Origin: Platanthera guangdongensis
Taxonomy: Eukaryota > Streptophyta > Magnoliopsida > Asparagales > Orchidaceae
DNA: 64,000 bases
Assembly: GCA_039583875.1 (NCBI GenBank)
Contig: CM077162.1
Coordinates: 62,850,822-62,914,821 of the forward strand
Reading direction: 5' to 3'
A program made the translations under genes and the position numbers. Positions 1 through 9,035 of this stretch are shown one piece after another; position 1 is the first letter of the stretch, and the number at the start of each line of letters is the position of its first letter. Under the pieces are notes generated by a model, which saw only the letters and a list, made by a program, of their open reading frames with translations, made no database searches and was not told where the DNA came from.

Positions 1-2
1 AC

Positions 3-1130
3 AAGGGAGGGAATGCAGTAGTCTACTTAGCTACTCATCAGGAGAAAATAAAAGCTCAAGTGGATGACATTGCACTGAAGCAAGGATATGTTCTTGAGAA
101 CCAGATCAGAATGAATGATAATTTAACTGCTTCACACAATGCAATTGTCACAGAGATGAAGAACATAGTTGCTGGACTGACTACTTCTAATGCTACTGCT
201 AAGGAAGAGTTTGATAACGCTTTGCAAGAGGGTATCACTGCTGTTACTACTGCTCTTGAAAATTCTCAGAAGTTGATAACTGACAAACTCCAAAGGTTGA
301 AACCTTTCTTTAAAGATGGAGTCAACTATTTGGATGCCCAAGTAAGATTTCAAAAGGATGATCTAAGAGATCACATGGAAAGAGAAGTCATTAAGGGGGA
401 GAGGGTGTTAATCAAAGACAGCTCTGATCATGCCAAGTGGATTTCTAATTCTATCAGAGCTACTCTTGGTTATCCTCCTTTATGTGATGATGACAATGTA
501 GCAGAATCTGGGATACATCCTGCATATCTAGGAGGGGAGCAACCTGAAGTGGCTCAAGTAATCTACCCTCCTCCAGATTTTGATATGGTACAAGCTGATA
601 TACAGTCTATGTATAGCCCACCTGAGGGACAACACAATGTTATCATAGAGAAGGTGGTTCAGCCAGTATCTGAGGCTATGCAAGAAGCTTTTCTAAAAGA
701 ACAAGAAGCTAGATTGTCTAAGAAGAGGTTCAGAGAGCAAGCTGAACAAAGGCCTGACTTTGAGCAGTGGAGCCCCACTTCAAGAAACATTATCTTAACT
801 GCATGGAAAGCTGCCAAAGATAATATTCAAGATAGAAACAAATGGTTTTCTGAACTGGAGTGGAGAAAGCATGAATCTAGGCAAGAAGCTATAGTGCAAT
901 ATAGAAGAAAGGCAAAGATGGGAAAGCTACCTCCTACTACCCAGGAGCCTAGCAAGTACTTTCCCAAGCCTTATCATTATTTTGAGAGGCAGAAGATTAA
1001 AGCTGAAGAGCTAAAGAAGAAGGAGCTAAAAGGGGAAACACCTGTTGATACTGAAGATGCTGAAGCCCCTGTACAAGCCAAGATACAGTCTGGGAAGGGC
1101 ATAGTGATCAAGGAGGCTGAGCAAAAATAG
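3..1130 (+). CDS. ORF2 (third ORF, 'env-like' position) C-terminal part of element A1
   Basis: The frame is open from the first complete codon of the window and ends at TAG 1128-1130, so the N-terminus is missing. The visible ~375 residues are hydrophilic and mostly helical in character. They include a likely coiled coil at the start, a conserved central block (YPPLCDDD, then YLGGEQPEVAQ), and a basic C-terminus with KPYHYFERQKIKAEELKKK. No signal peptide or membrane segment is visible, so an envelope protein is unlikely from this part. The protein is very similar to the ORF2 C-terminus of element G, but here it is unbroken. That suggests selection until recently. The function is unknown; a structural or nuclear regulatory role is possible. 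Confidence 0.8.
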   Translation, partial: KGGNAVVYLATHQEKIKAQVDDIALKQGYVLENQIRMNDNLTASHNAIVTEMKNIVAGLTTSNATAKEEFDNALQEGITAVTTALENSQKLITDKLQRLKPFFKDGVNYLDAQVRFQKDDLRDHMEREVIKGERVLIKDSSDHAKWISNSIRATLGYPPLCDDDNVAESGIHPAYLGGEQPEVAQVIYPPPDFDMVQADIQSMYSPPEGQHNVIIEKVVQPVSEAMQEAFLKEQEARLSKKRFREQAEQRPDFEQWSPTSRNIILTAWKAAKDNIQDRNKWFSELEWRKHESRQEAIVQYRRKAKMGKLPPTTQEPSKYFPKPYHYFERQKIKAEELKKKELKGETPVDTEDAEAPVQAKIQSGKGIVIKEAEQK

Positions 1131-1384
1131 AATAGCATTATCTTAAGTTTACTATATAGTCCCTTGTATTAAAATATTCTGTAAACTTTTGTATAATGAA
1201 TATGACAAAGTTGAACAATGTGATGTGTTATAAATCTATTGTTCTGAGATGATATATGTGTATACATGTTTTGTTTGATACATGTTTATGTACTTGCCCT
1301 GTTATATAATCCTGCTTTACATCATGCTATGATTGTATTCTGTATGGTGTATATCATTGACTAAGGGTTATGACTTCTCCAAAT

Positions 1385-1394
1385 AGGGGGAGAT
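1385..1394 (+). promoter_or_regulatory. Polypurine tract of A1
   Basis: AGGGGGAGAT lies directly before the LTR start TGTTGGG. The sequence CCAAATAGGGGGAGAT is repeated before the G 3' LTR, and in reverse complement beside the LTRs of C, D, E and H. This is the expected plus-strand DNA primer site. Confidence 0.85.
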
Positions 1395-1539
1395 TGTTGG
1401 GTACATTGGTTCTAATGTACCTGATTTGAAGAAGCCTCACCCTACTCAATGATATACACCAAAATGTATTTGATGTATTTTGAGTTGCCTTGTGCAGGTT
1501 AAGTATTTTCAGGAAAGATGAAAAAGTTTCTAAGTCCAT

Positions 1540-2425
1540 GTGTCGACACCCAGAGGGAAAGTGTCGACACTTAAGAAGACTTGTGTCGACACCCAAGCAA
1601 GCAGTATCGACACTTGGAGTACTTGTGTCGACACCAGGGATGCAGAGTCGACACCAGACAGAAAGTGTCGACACAAGGAGCTGTATCGACACTCAATGAA
1701 GAAAGTCCAGTGAAGCTGTGTCGACACTTAGAAGCAGTGTCGACACCTAGAGGAACTGTGTCTACATCAGAAAGTGTCGACACTTGGAGGCTGTGTCGAC
1801 ACTCAACAAAAGTTCAGCAGAGTCTAAGTATAAGTGTCGACATAATAAAGAATGTGTTGACACTCAGCAGAAGACTCAACACTTGAAGAAAGTGTCGACA
1901 CAAGAAAGAATGTGTCGACACTCAGCAGAAGACTCAGTACATGAAGAAAGTGTCGACACTAGGATGCTGTGTCGACACTCAACAAAGTTCAACAAAAATT
2001 CTAAGTACAAGTGTCGACACTAAGAAGATGTGTCGACACTCAGCCAAAGTCTCAACAGATGAAGAATATGTCGACACAAGGAGCTGTGTCGACACTCAGC
2101 AAGTATCAACACAGAAGGCATGTGTCGACACCAAGAAGATGTGTCGACACTGAACAAGTTCAACACATGAAGAAGTGTCGACACAAAGGTGTTGTGTCGA
2201 CACTTACAAGAATTCAACTAAGTGCTGAAGAACAAGGAGTTGTGTCGACACTCAATATCAGTGTCGACACATAATGAAGAAGTTGTGTTGAGAAGTGAAT
2301 TCTACAACACAAGGAGTTGTGTCGATACCTTGAAGGCTAGTGTCGACACTTAGTCAACTTGTGTCGACACTTTGTCTATAAGTGTCGACACTTAAAGACA
2401 GACAGTCTCGACACTTTCAGACAGT
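1540..2425 (+). repeat. GTGTCGACAC palindrome array in the A1 LTR
   Basis: About 30 copies by eye, exact or with one or two changes, of the perfect 10-bp palindrome GTGTCGACAC. The first starts are 1540, 1561, 1583, 1604, 1625, 1645, 1665 and 1683, a period of about 21 bp or two helical turns. Spacers are varied and purine-rich. The array lies upstream of the TATA box in the presumed U3 promoter region. Confidence 0.95.
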
Positions 2426-2547
2426 TACAGATTTTTCAAGAACTGACTGGATGACTTGATAGCTGCCATTCCAGCCGGTCTACTGCACCTGTCAGAGTTG
2501 TCAGAAATCAGTTATGAACCGGACCAGCCGGTCACCATAAAGAAGGC

Positions 2548-2558
2548 CTATATATAGG
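2548..2558 (+). promoter_or_regulatory. TATA box of the A1 LTR
   Basis: CCTATATATAGG lies ~120 bp after the palindrome array. The equivalent place in G is TATAAATAGG. It is preceded by ACCGGACCAGCCGGT, a spaced CCGG palindrome. A transcript start about 30 bp downstream is inferred. Confidence 0.65.
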
Positions 2559-2964
2559 CTTATACTGTCTACAGAAAAAAATAATCAAGTAATTGAAAAA
2601 GAGGAAGATCTAGCTATTCTTTGAAGAATCAAGTGAAGATCTAAGTAGTTGGAGAGAGAGAGCTCCATCCAAGAAGACAGCCGTTGGAACCAGGCTGAGA
2701 AGAAGGATTCAGACCTAGTTCTGAATCTTAAGTTGCAGAGATCAAAGATCAGCTGCAGAGAAGATCAATCCTATTGTGTTCTACATTCAAGAAGCTTTGA
2801 AGAAAAGCCAAGTGAGATTGATCTCAGCAAAGTTCTTCCAAGAACTCATCAAGAACCTATCAAATCATCTCTCTATTCAGAGTTATAGGTATATACTCTT
2901 TGTATTTTATATTTCTTATAGGATCCTTAGGGATCTGAGTTTGTAAGCCTGTAATTATAAAGGC

Positions 2965-3130
2965 TGAGTGTAGGGCCTGTGTGCCTGAGTGTAGGATATT
3001 TGTATCTCTGAGTGTAGGCCTGTTGTAGCTGAGTGTAGGCCTGCTTTGGCTGAGTGTAGGCTTTGTGAAGAAGCTGAGTGTAGGTCTTTAAAGAAGACTG
3101 AGTTGTAGGGCCTTGGGCCTGAGCTGTAGG
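2965..3130 (+). repeat. CTGAGTGTAGG minisatellite in the transcribed part of the A1 LTR
   Basis: Seven or more imperfect copies of CTGAGTGTAGG, each followed by a short variable tail such as CCTG or CTTTG, lie downstream of the TATA box. The same repeat is in both LTRs of G and, more decayed, in B1. It would be in the transcript (R/U5). Confidence 0.8.
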
Positions 3131-3426
3131 AACCTGATTTGGGGTTCTGAGTGTAAGATCTAAGGATCTGAGATAGTGGAGGAGTTTGGCCGAATCTAGT
3201 ACACTACTAGATAGGCGAAGGGGGAAAGTGGATGTACCCAAACCTTGGGGAACCACTATAAACCTGTGTGTTCACTGTGTGTATGTGGTTTGCTGTGATT
3301 GCTGATTGATTGCTGTGCAAAAGTAGTTATAATTCTGTGATATAATCTGAATTCTGCCTAAAAAGTTAAAAAGATTTTAGTCACCTATTCACCCCCCCTC
3401 TAGGTGATTAGGTACAATATCTTTCA

Positions 3427-4201
3427 GGATTATGGGAAACACAAGAGTTGCCCCTTCTAAAGGGAAGGGCAAAGCTCTAGCTCCACCTCTAGCTTCCAAG
3501 CCTCCCATTTATTTTAGGAAATTTCTGTTACCTTCTAATAGGTATGACCAAGAAAGCATCTATGGTCACTAGAAGAATGGTCGATCCACTGTTATGAACA
3601 AAGATGTTCACAACTATAGTGGAAGATATAGCAGGGTGGTGCCTTTAAGGCTACCCATGAAGAAATTCAAATGGCCCATCATGGACCATTTGTCTTTGGT
3701 GCTCCAGCCCCCACTCTACAGAATGTGGATGCAACCAATTTTCAGGATCATTCAACAAAGACTCAAACCAGGGGTCAGTATTTTAGCAAGCCTAATTTGG
3801 TTATTTCTGATGCTATCAAGAGCATATTTTTTGAAAAGAAGATTGCCGCTGATGGCACTCAGTGCAGGCCAAATAAGCCAGCAAGAAGACTTACCTTCAA
3901 TCAGATGCTTCTTGAAAGGAACCTAAAGAAGGTTGCTGCTCCTCTTCCTTTTATTCAGTTAGTAGTTAACCACACTGCAGGGCCTGCGCAGAAAAGAAGA
4001 TACATCATTCTTGAATGTTGGCGCTGTGGCAAAGTGGGCCACTATGCTATAGACTACTGACACAATCCAAGTGTGCCAAGAGAAGCTATTAGTTCACCAG
4101 TCAGAATAGCTACTGGTAGACAAGTCCATTTTCAGAATAACATGCACCTAGGACACAATAAATATTGGGGGTCCTAAGGTAAAATAAATTATGTGATGCA
4201 G
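3427..4201 (+). pseudogene. Family-1 gag C-terminal fragment with a broken zinc knuckle
   Basis: The longest open part is 3671-4060. It ends in a zinc-knuckle-like motif CWRCGKVGHYAIDY that matches the second knuckle of the G gag (CWCCGKIGHFAMDC), but the last Cys is Tyr and a stop follows at once. Downstream residues still match the G gag tail (HNPS, then NKYWG). The fragment ends with TAA and a CAG at 4199-4201, the same place as the CAG at the gag-pol junction of the other elements. LTR-like sequence follows immediately. It flanks the right end of A1 and may be part of A1's target. Confidence 0.7.
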
Positions 4202-5723
4202 ATTAGTAATTAGGTACCTGATTTGGAGAATCCCTTTCAACTCAATGATATACGAAAATTCGTATTTGATATATATTTAGTTTACTTGTGTAGTTTCTAT
4301 GTTGAAGGAAAAAATAAACTATGCACAAAAGTGTCGAGACACTCGACAAGTGTCGACACCTTTGTAAAAGCAGTGTTGAGATAAGGAACCAGATGTGTCG
4401 ACACTCAAGAGTAGTGTCGACACATTTTACACAAGTTATGTCGAGACTGGAAGCAAGCTGTGTCGACACCCAGGACTTGGGTCGACACCGTTAGTCAAGA
4501 GACCAGCTGTGTCGACACTCAGAACTATTGTCGATATATTTCACACAAGCTGTGTTTAGACAAGAAGCTAGCAGTGTCGACACACTTGATTAATATCGAC
4601 ATCCTTATAAGAGAAGTGTCGAAACCCAGGACTGGTGTCGGAAGAATCTAAGTACAGAAGTGTCAACACCTCCATGCTGAATCTCACAAGACAGAAATTC
4701 TTCTAAGTCCTGAATTCGAAGCCTGAAGTTCCAACAACCGTCAGAACTGTCAGATGTCAGTAGATTAACTGGGGCAGCCAGCCACTCTTGCTAAAGCCTA
4801 TATGAGGAGACCAACACAATAGAAATAGAAGAGCAATCATTCTTATTCTTCTCATCTAAGTCTGTCATAATAATTCAATAGAATTCTGAAGGTGGAGAGG
4901 CGGCAGATCATGGATCAAATTCAATCTTCTCCAACCAAGTTCAACCCTACCTTCTCATTCAAGAAGCTTTGAAAAAGCTAAGAAGGGTTGAACCTTTTTC
5001 TTCATAGCCAAATTAAGGGAGAAGATTTCACATCAAGATCTGATCAAGAAGAAGTCACTAGTCTCTTTCTTCCTGGGTGACACTTCAAAACTCAAATTCT
5101 TTCTGTTATAATAATTTTGTAAGATCTATTAGTAGATCTGAGGTGTAAGAGATTGATTTATCGGAGTTGTAAGCCTAAATTATAAAGGCTGAGGTAGGGC
5201 TGTGAACCTGAAGTAGGAGATGGGGCTATTCTATGAGTTGTAGGAACTGGAAGGTTCTGAGGTTGTAGGGCAAGGGTTTGCCTGATGAGTAGGAGGGGAG
5301 GTGCACTATTAGGTAGGGTTCTTGAAGAGGAACCTGAGTTATAGGATCTTGAGGATCTGAGGTAGGATATTATTTTGTCTGAGTTGTAGGAGCCAGCTGG
5401 GCTCTGAGGTGTAAGATCTAAGGATCCGAGGAAAAGTAAGGAGTTTGGCTGAATCTGGCTCAATGTTAGATAGGTGAAGGGGGAAAGTGGATGTACCCAT
5501 AAATTGTGAAACCACTATAAAACTACTGTGTGCTATGTTGTGATTTGTGATGAGATTAGTAAATTAGATATGTGCTATATTTAGTAGATCAACTGTGTTC
5601 TTGAATACAATGGCTATGTTAATAAACACACTAAGAAATTTCTGTAACTTAAAGAAGCCAAGATTTAAATTGGACCAATTCACCCCCTCTAGGTCACTCT
5701 CTATCCTAAATAGACACTTTATA
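4202..5723 (+). repeat. Diverged family-1 LTR (B1)
   Basis: From about 4215 the sequence follows the family-1 LTR (GTACCTGATTTG, CTCAATGATATAC), although the first ~20 bp are diverged, so the left boundary is uncertain. It contains a decayed GTGTCGACAC array, a weak TATA (CCTATATGAGG, 4797-4807), GTAGG repeats at 5170-5430, the block GTGGATGTACCCA, and TTCACCCCCTCTAGG. A primer site follows, so it acts as a 5' LTR. No target duplication is recognised. Confidence 0.75.
4328..4670 (+). repeat. Decayed GTGTCGACAC array in the B1 LTR
   Basis: About 12-15 copies by eye, many changed by one or two bases. Spacing is less regular than in A1 and G. This shows that the array is an old feature of the family. 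Confidence 0.85.
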
Positions 5724-5725
5724 AT

Positions 5726-5736
5726 TGGTATCAGAG
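5726..5736 (+). promoter_or_regulatory. Primer binding site of B1
   Basis: TGGTATCAGAG is complementary to the 3' end of initiator tRNA-Met, the usual primer of plant copia elements. It lies just after the LTR. Confidence 0.8.
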
Positions 5737-5799
5737 AGAGGTTCACTGTGAAGGCATAACAACCTAGTGAGAATCCTAAGCATTAACTGAGATCAAATT

Positions 5800-7326
5800 A
5801 TGGCTCAAAGAGAAAACCATTCCATCAAACTCTTAGTCTGCTCTAAAGAAAACTTTGGAATTTGGAAGGAAAGGGTTAGAATCTTCATGGAGGATGCAGA
5901 TCCAAGAATATACACCACCGTATGGAAGGACCTTTCATATATACCTATGAAAGTGTCAATTCTTGATGCCAACATAAGGACACCTATGACCTATATGGAG
6001 ATGAACAAGGATGAGATAATTATGTCCTCTATGGATAAGAGGGCTCAGAACATAATTGTTAGTGCTATAGATGACTTTACATTCCAAAACTTGATTCATT
6101 GCAAAACATCCAAAGAAATATGGGAATCATTGATTATATATATGGAATGCACTGATGAGATTAGAGATGACAAAATCTCTATTAAACCGGCAGTATGAAG
6201 CCTTCAAGCAAGACAAGAAAGACACAATGGCTGAGAGCTTTGAGAATTTTTTCAGAATAGTGAACAACCTGAGAACATATGGTAGGAGCTTCACCAATTA
6301 TGAACTCAATGACAAGTTCTTGAGGTACATGAATAAGGAATGAGACATAAAGATTTGTGCTACTAAAGAAATGAGCAACTTAGCTAATATAGACCCCCAG
6401 GTTCTATTTGGCAAGCTATTGTCTTATGAGCTACAACTGAATCTCAAGAAGTTTGAAGAAGACTCAGCAAGAGCACTCAATAGATAAAAGTCTATAGACC
6501 TAAAGGCCGAGTCATCCAGAAAAGTCAGGGAAAATCTGCTCCCTCAGAAAGACAGGATGCAGTCTCAGAATGCACAAAATCTTCCTCATTAGGAGGGGAC
6601 ATGACTGAAGAAGAACTGTCACTCTTCTCAAGATAATTCAAGAAGATGTTGAGGAGAAGAAGGCAGGGATGCAGTCCAGCTAGAGACTCTTCTCATAAGA
6701 AGATAGTTCACTCAGAGAAACCCATGAAAAAGAAATATGGGGACATGTATGGTTCTTCTCAGAATAAACACATTAAGACTAATCTTGTTTGCTATTTCTA
6801 TTACATGCAATGGCATGCCATTGCTGTCTGACTAGTAAAAAGGAAGGAGAAAAAGTCTAAAAATTGGAAGACTGGACATCATAAGAAGTTTGACAAAAGC
6901 CTCTTATCCAAGAAGCAGTCCACTCTTTCAGACAGTTAGACAAATTCATATGAATCAGAAGAGGAGGAGACTCTTTTGGGTTTAATGACCATTAAGGAGG
7001 CCAGCAATATAAGAAGAACCACACTGTCATCCAGTGATAGTGAAGACTGTACAGATCAAGGGCTAATGACTCTAACAGAAGAATACGATCAGGATTGTTC
7101 AAATTCTGCCTAGGTAAAACCTATTACTACTAGTTTTGCCTCAGGCTCTAGATCAGCATCAGAGAATGAATCATTTTCACACTCTTCCAATAATAGTGAA
7201 CATGGTTCAGAATCAAAAGCAGATTTCAACACACTCATCGATAGATATGGGCAATTGTTGAAGGCTTTGATTACAAGCAAAGAGCTAGTTAAGAAATAAG
7301 CCAAAGAATAAGAGTCTCTGAGAGCA
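5800..7326 (+). pseudogene. B1 gag, decayed and truncated by element C
   Basis: It starts with an ATG at 5800 and is clearly related to the G gag (KERVRIFMEDADPRIYTTV, then MDKRAQNIIVSAIDD). It shifts frame near 6160-6195, has a TGA where G has Trp (about 6342), and carries further stops. The knuckle region at about 6790-6830 reads CYFYYMQWHAIAV and has lost the second Cys and the last Cys. An acidic Ser-rich stretch follows before the copy stops at the left edge of element C. The rest of B1 is not seen in the window. Confidence 0.85.
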
Positions 7327-8932
7327 TGAAAGTGAGGGATAGATCTGACTTAACCCTGGGGGGGGGGGGTGAATAGAGTATTTAAAAGACTTTGATTAGT
7401 TTTTATAGCAGAATTAAAATAAGTGGTATCTATATGTTTAAAGAGAAATAAAAACCAAAGACAATCACAACACAATAAATAAAAAATAAGGGCAAACCAT
7501 ACGACACAAAGATTTTATAGTGGTTCCCCTAAACTTGGGTACATACACTCTTCTGCCACCCTGGTAGGAATCCACTATAGGTTTTTGATCAGGTGCCATA
7601 CCATCAGAATATCTATTTTTAAGGGAGATATAACAACCCTTTGAGCTTTTGACTAGGTTCCCAAAAACCAATCCTAGTCTTTTGATCAGGAGACTTGACA
7701 ACCAAAAAAAATAACTTTTGAAGGGAGTTAAGAAACCCTTTGTACAGTGGTGAAAAGAAAGTAAAAGATGATATCTTCTCTGTCAATAGTCAGAGAGAAG
7801 ACTAGTGGATTTGATGTTGTCAAAGCTCCCCCTGAGTTACAGATCTGATCAGGAGTGTGGAAGCTTTGCATAGGGTGTAGGCCCTCAGATTGATTAAGAT
7901 CTTCAGAAAACTCTTAGACTGATGAAGATTGTTTGTCTCTTTAAATTCCTGAAGCAAAACTGAAGAAGGACTGAGAATGTATATAGGCTGTGTTATTCTT
8001 CAGTTCTCTGTATTGTATCTGTATGTCTCCCTTGTTGTTGAAAAAGAACAATAAAACCTTATATATCCTTTTCAGAAAATAATCTTTTGAATTTTGAATC
8101 TTAACCTTGATTTCCCGCCAAAATCTTGGGAGTTGAGCGGCTAAAAAAGCCATTAATTAGTTACCATAACTGTCCTAGTAAATAAGCCAATTACTCTGTG
8201 AATACCATAATTAATGCTGTCTTGGCATTGATATATTCTTGAGAATATGTAGCATTAATTATCAGAGTATTATAGACATATAAAAATAAACTTGAAACCA
8301 AAATGCCTTGGAAAACTGCATGGAAAATAGTCGAACAGAATCTGCCATAGAATTGTCGAACTAAACAAATTTCGTTGACCTGAGATCCAATATTGTCGAG
8401 CTGAATAAGGAAGACAAGCAGTATAAAAATCGTCGAACGAAACCTCTCTTTCGTCGAGCTGAGCTCCAAGATATCTCAACAAAAAATTCACTTTCCAATT
8501 TGAGCACCAAAGTCGTCGATTTGAGAGAGTCATATCGTCGAGCTGAACTTTTGGGAAGTGATAAAAGTTTGTAGATCTCAGCTAAGATTTCGTCGAATGC
8601 AACTCAAGGAAGTAGTCTGAGTTCGTCAATGTCAGCAAGGATTTCATCGAACTCAGCTCAAAGAAATAACTGAGTTCGTCAATCTCCGATCGACGAAAGT
8701 CGAGCTTAGTTCAACAATTTTCGAACGACTTTTTTGCTCTAAGAAAAACTGCATTTCTCTGAAAGTCTTATGTCTCTATATCTTCTGAAGGTTGATCCAA
8801 CCAACTAAGTTTGTTGACCTGACCTAGACTTAGAAAAAGACTTATCACCCTAGACTATACATGTGGGTTATCAGAGAAAACATAATAGTGAACCTAGCTC
8901 AAATCAACCCTAAATGAGGTGGGGTTCCAACA
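7327..8932 (-). repeat. 3' LTR of element C (1606 bp)
   Basis: On the plus strand it runs from TGAAAGTGAGGG to GGTTCCAACA, so on the element strand it starts TGTTGGAACC and ends TTTCA. It has the conserved block TAGTGGTTCCCC near 7520, a poly-G tract near 7360 that is the expanded CTATTCACCCCCC block, tandem TTGATCAGG units, and a GTCGA array at 8325-8735. Confidence 0.9.
8325..8735 (-). repeat. GTCGA palindrome array in the C LTR
   Basis: Around ten decayed units of the family-2 type: TCGTCGA or TCGAACG half-sites facing TCGACGA. This is the presumed U3 promoter region. Confidence 0.8.
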
Positions 8933-8949
8933 ATCTCCCCCTATTTGGG
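8933..8949 (-). promoter_or_regulatory. Polypurine tract of C
   Basis: ATCTCCCCCTATTTGGG on the plus strand, i.e. CCCAAATAGGGGGAGAT on the element strand, next to the 3' LTR. Confidence 0.85.
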
Positions 8950-9035
8950 TGAGGTCACTATTTACACAGAAATATAACAAAAAGCAAAAAGATATATCAT
9001 GCAAAAATAACACATTCAGCAGATATATTACAGAA

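Larger units (their letters stand above)
1..3426 (+). mobile_element. Element A1: 3' end of a family-1 Sirevirus-type copia retrotransposon (5' part outside window)
   Basis: The piece contains the C-terminal part of ORF2, a short 3' UTR, a polypurine tract and a complete 3' LTR. It starts at the window edge, so gag, pol and the 5' LTR are not visible. The ORF2 part and the LTR closely resemble those of element G further on, which places A1 in the same family. The 5-bp sequence after the LTR is GGATT, but the matching left target duplication lies outside the window. Confidence 0.9.
1395..3426 (+). repeat. 3' LTR of A1 (2032 bp)
   Basis: The LTR begins TGTTGGGTAC after the polypurine tract and ends TATCTTTCA, the same ends as both LTRs of G. 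In order it holds a ~0.9 kb GTGTCGACAC array, a CCGG-rich stretch, a TATA box near 2549, a leader, a CTGAGTGTAGG minisatellite, a block with GTGGATGTACCCAA and GGGGAACCACTATA, and the CTATTCACCCCCC block near the 3' end. Small ORFs translated across the array are not real genes. Confidence 0.92.

Noticed and set aside
1490..2274. Several overlapping small ORFs on both strands rich in C-R-H and V-D-T
   Set aside because: They are translations of the GTGTCGACAC array in the LTR; no start context or relation to any protein.
1540..2425. CRISPR-like array
   Set aside because: Repeat is a 10-bp palindrome with ~11-bp spacers, no cas genes, and it is inside a plant LTR.
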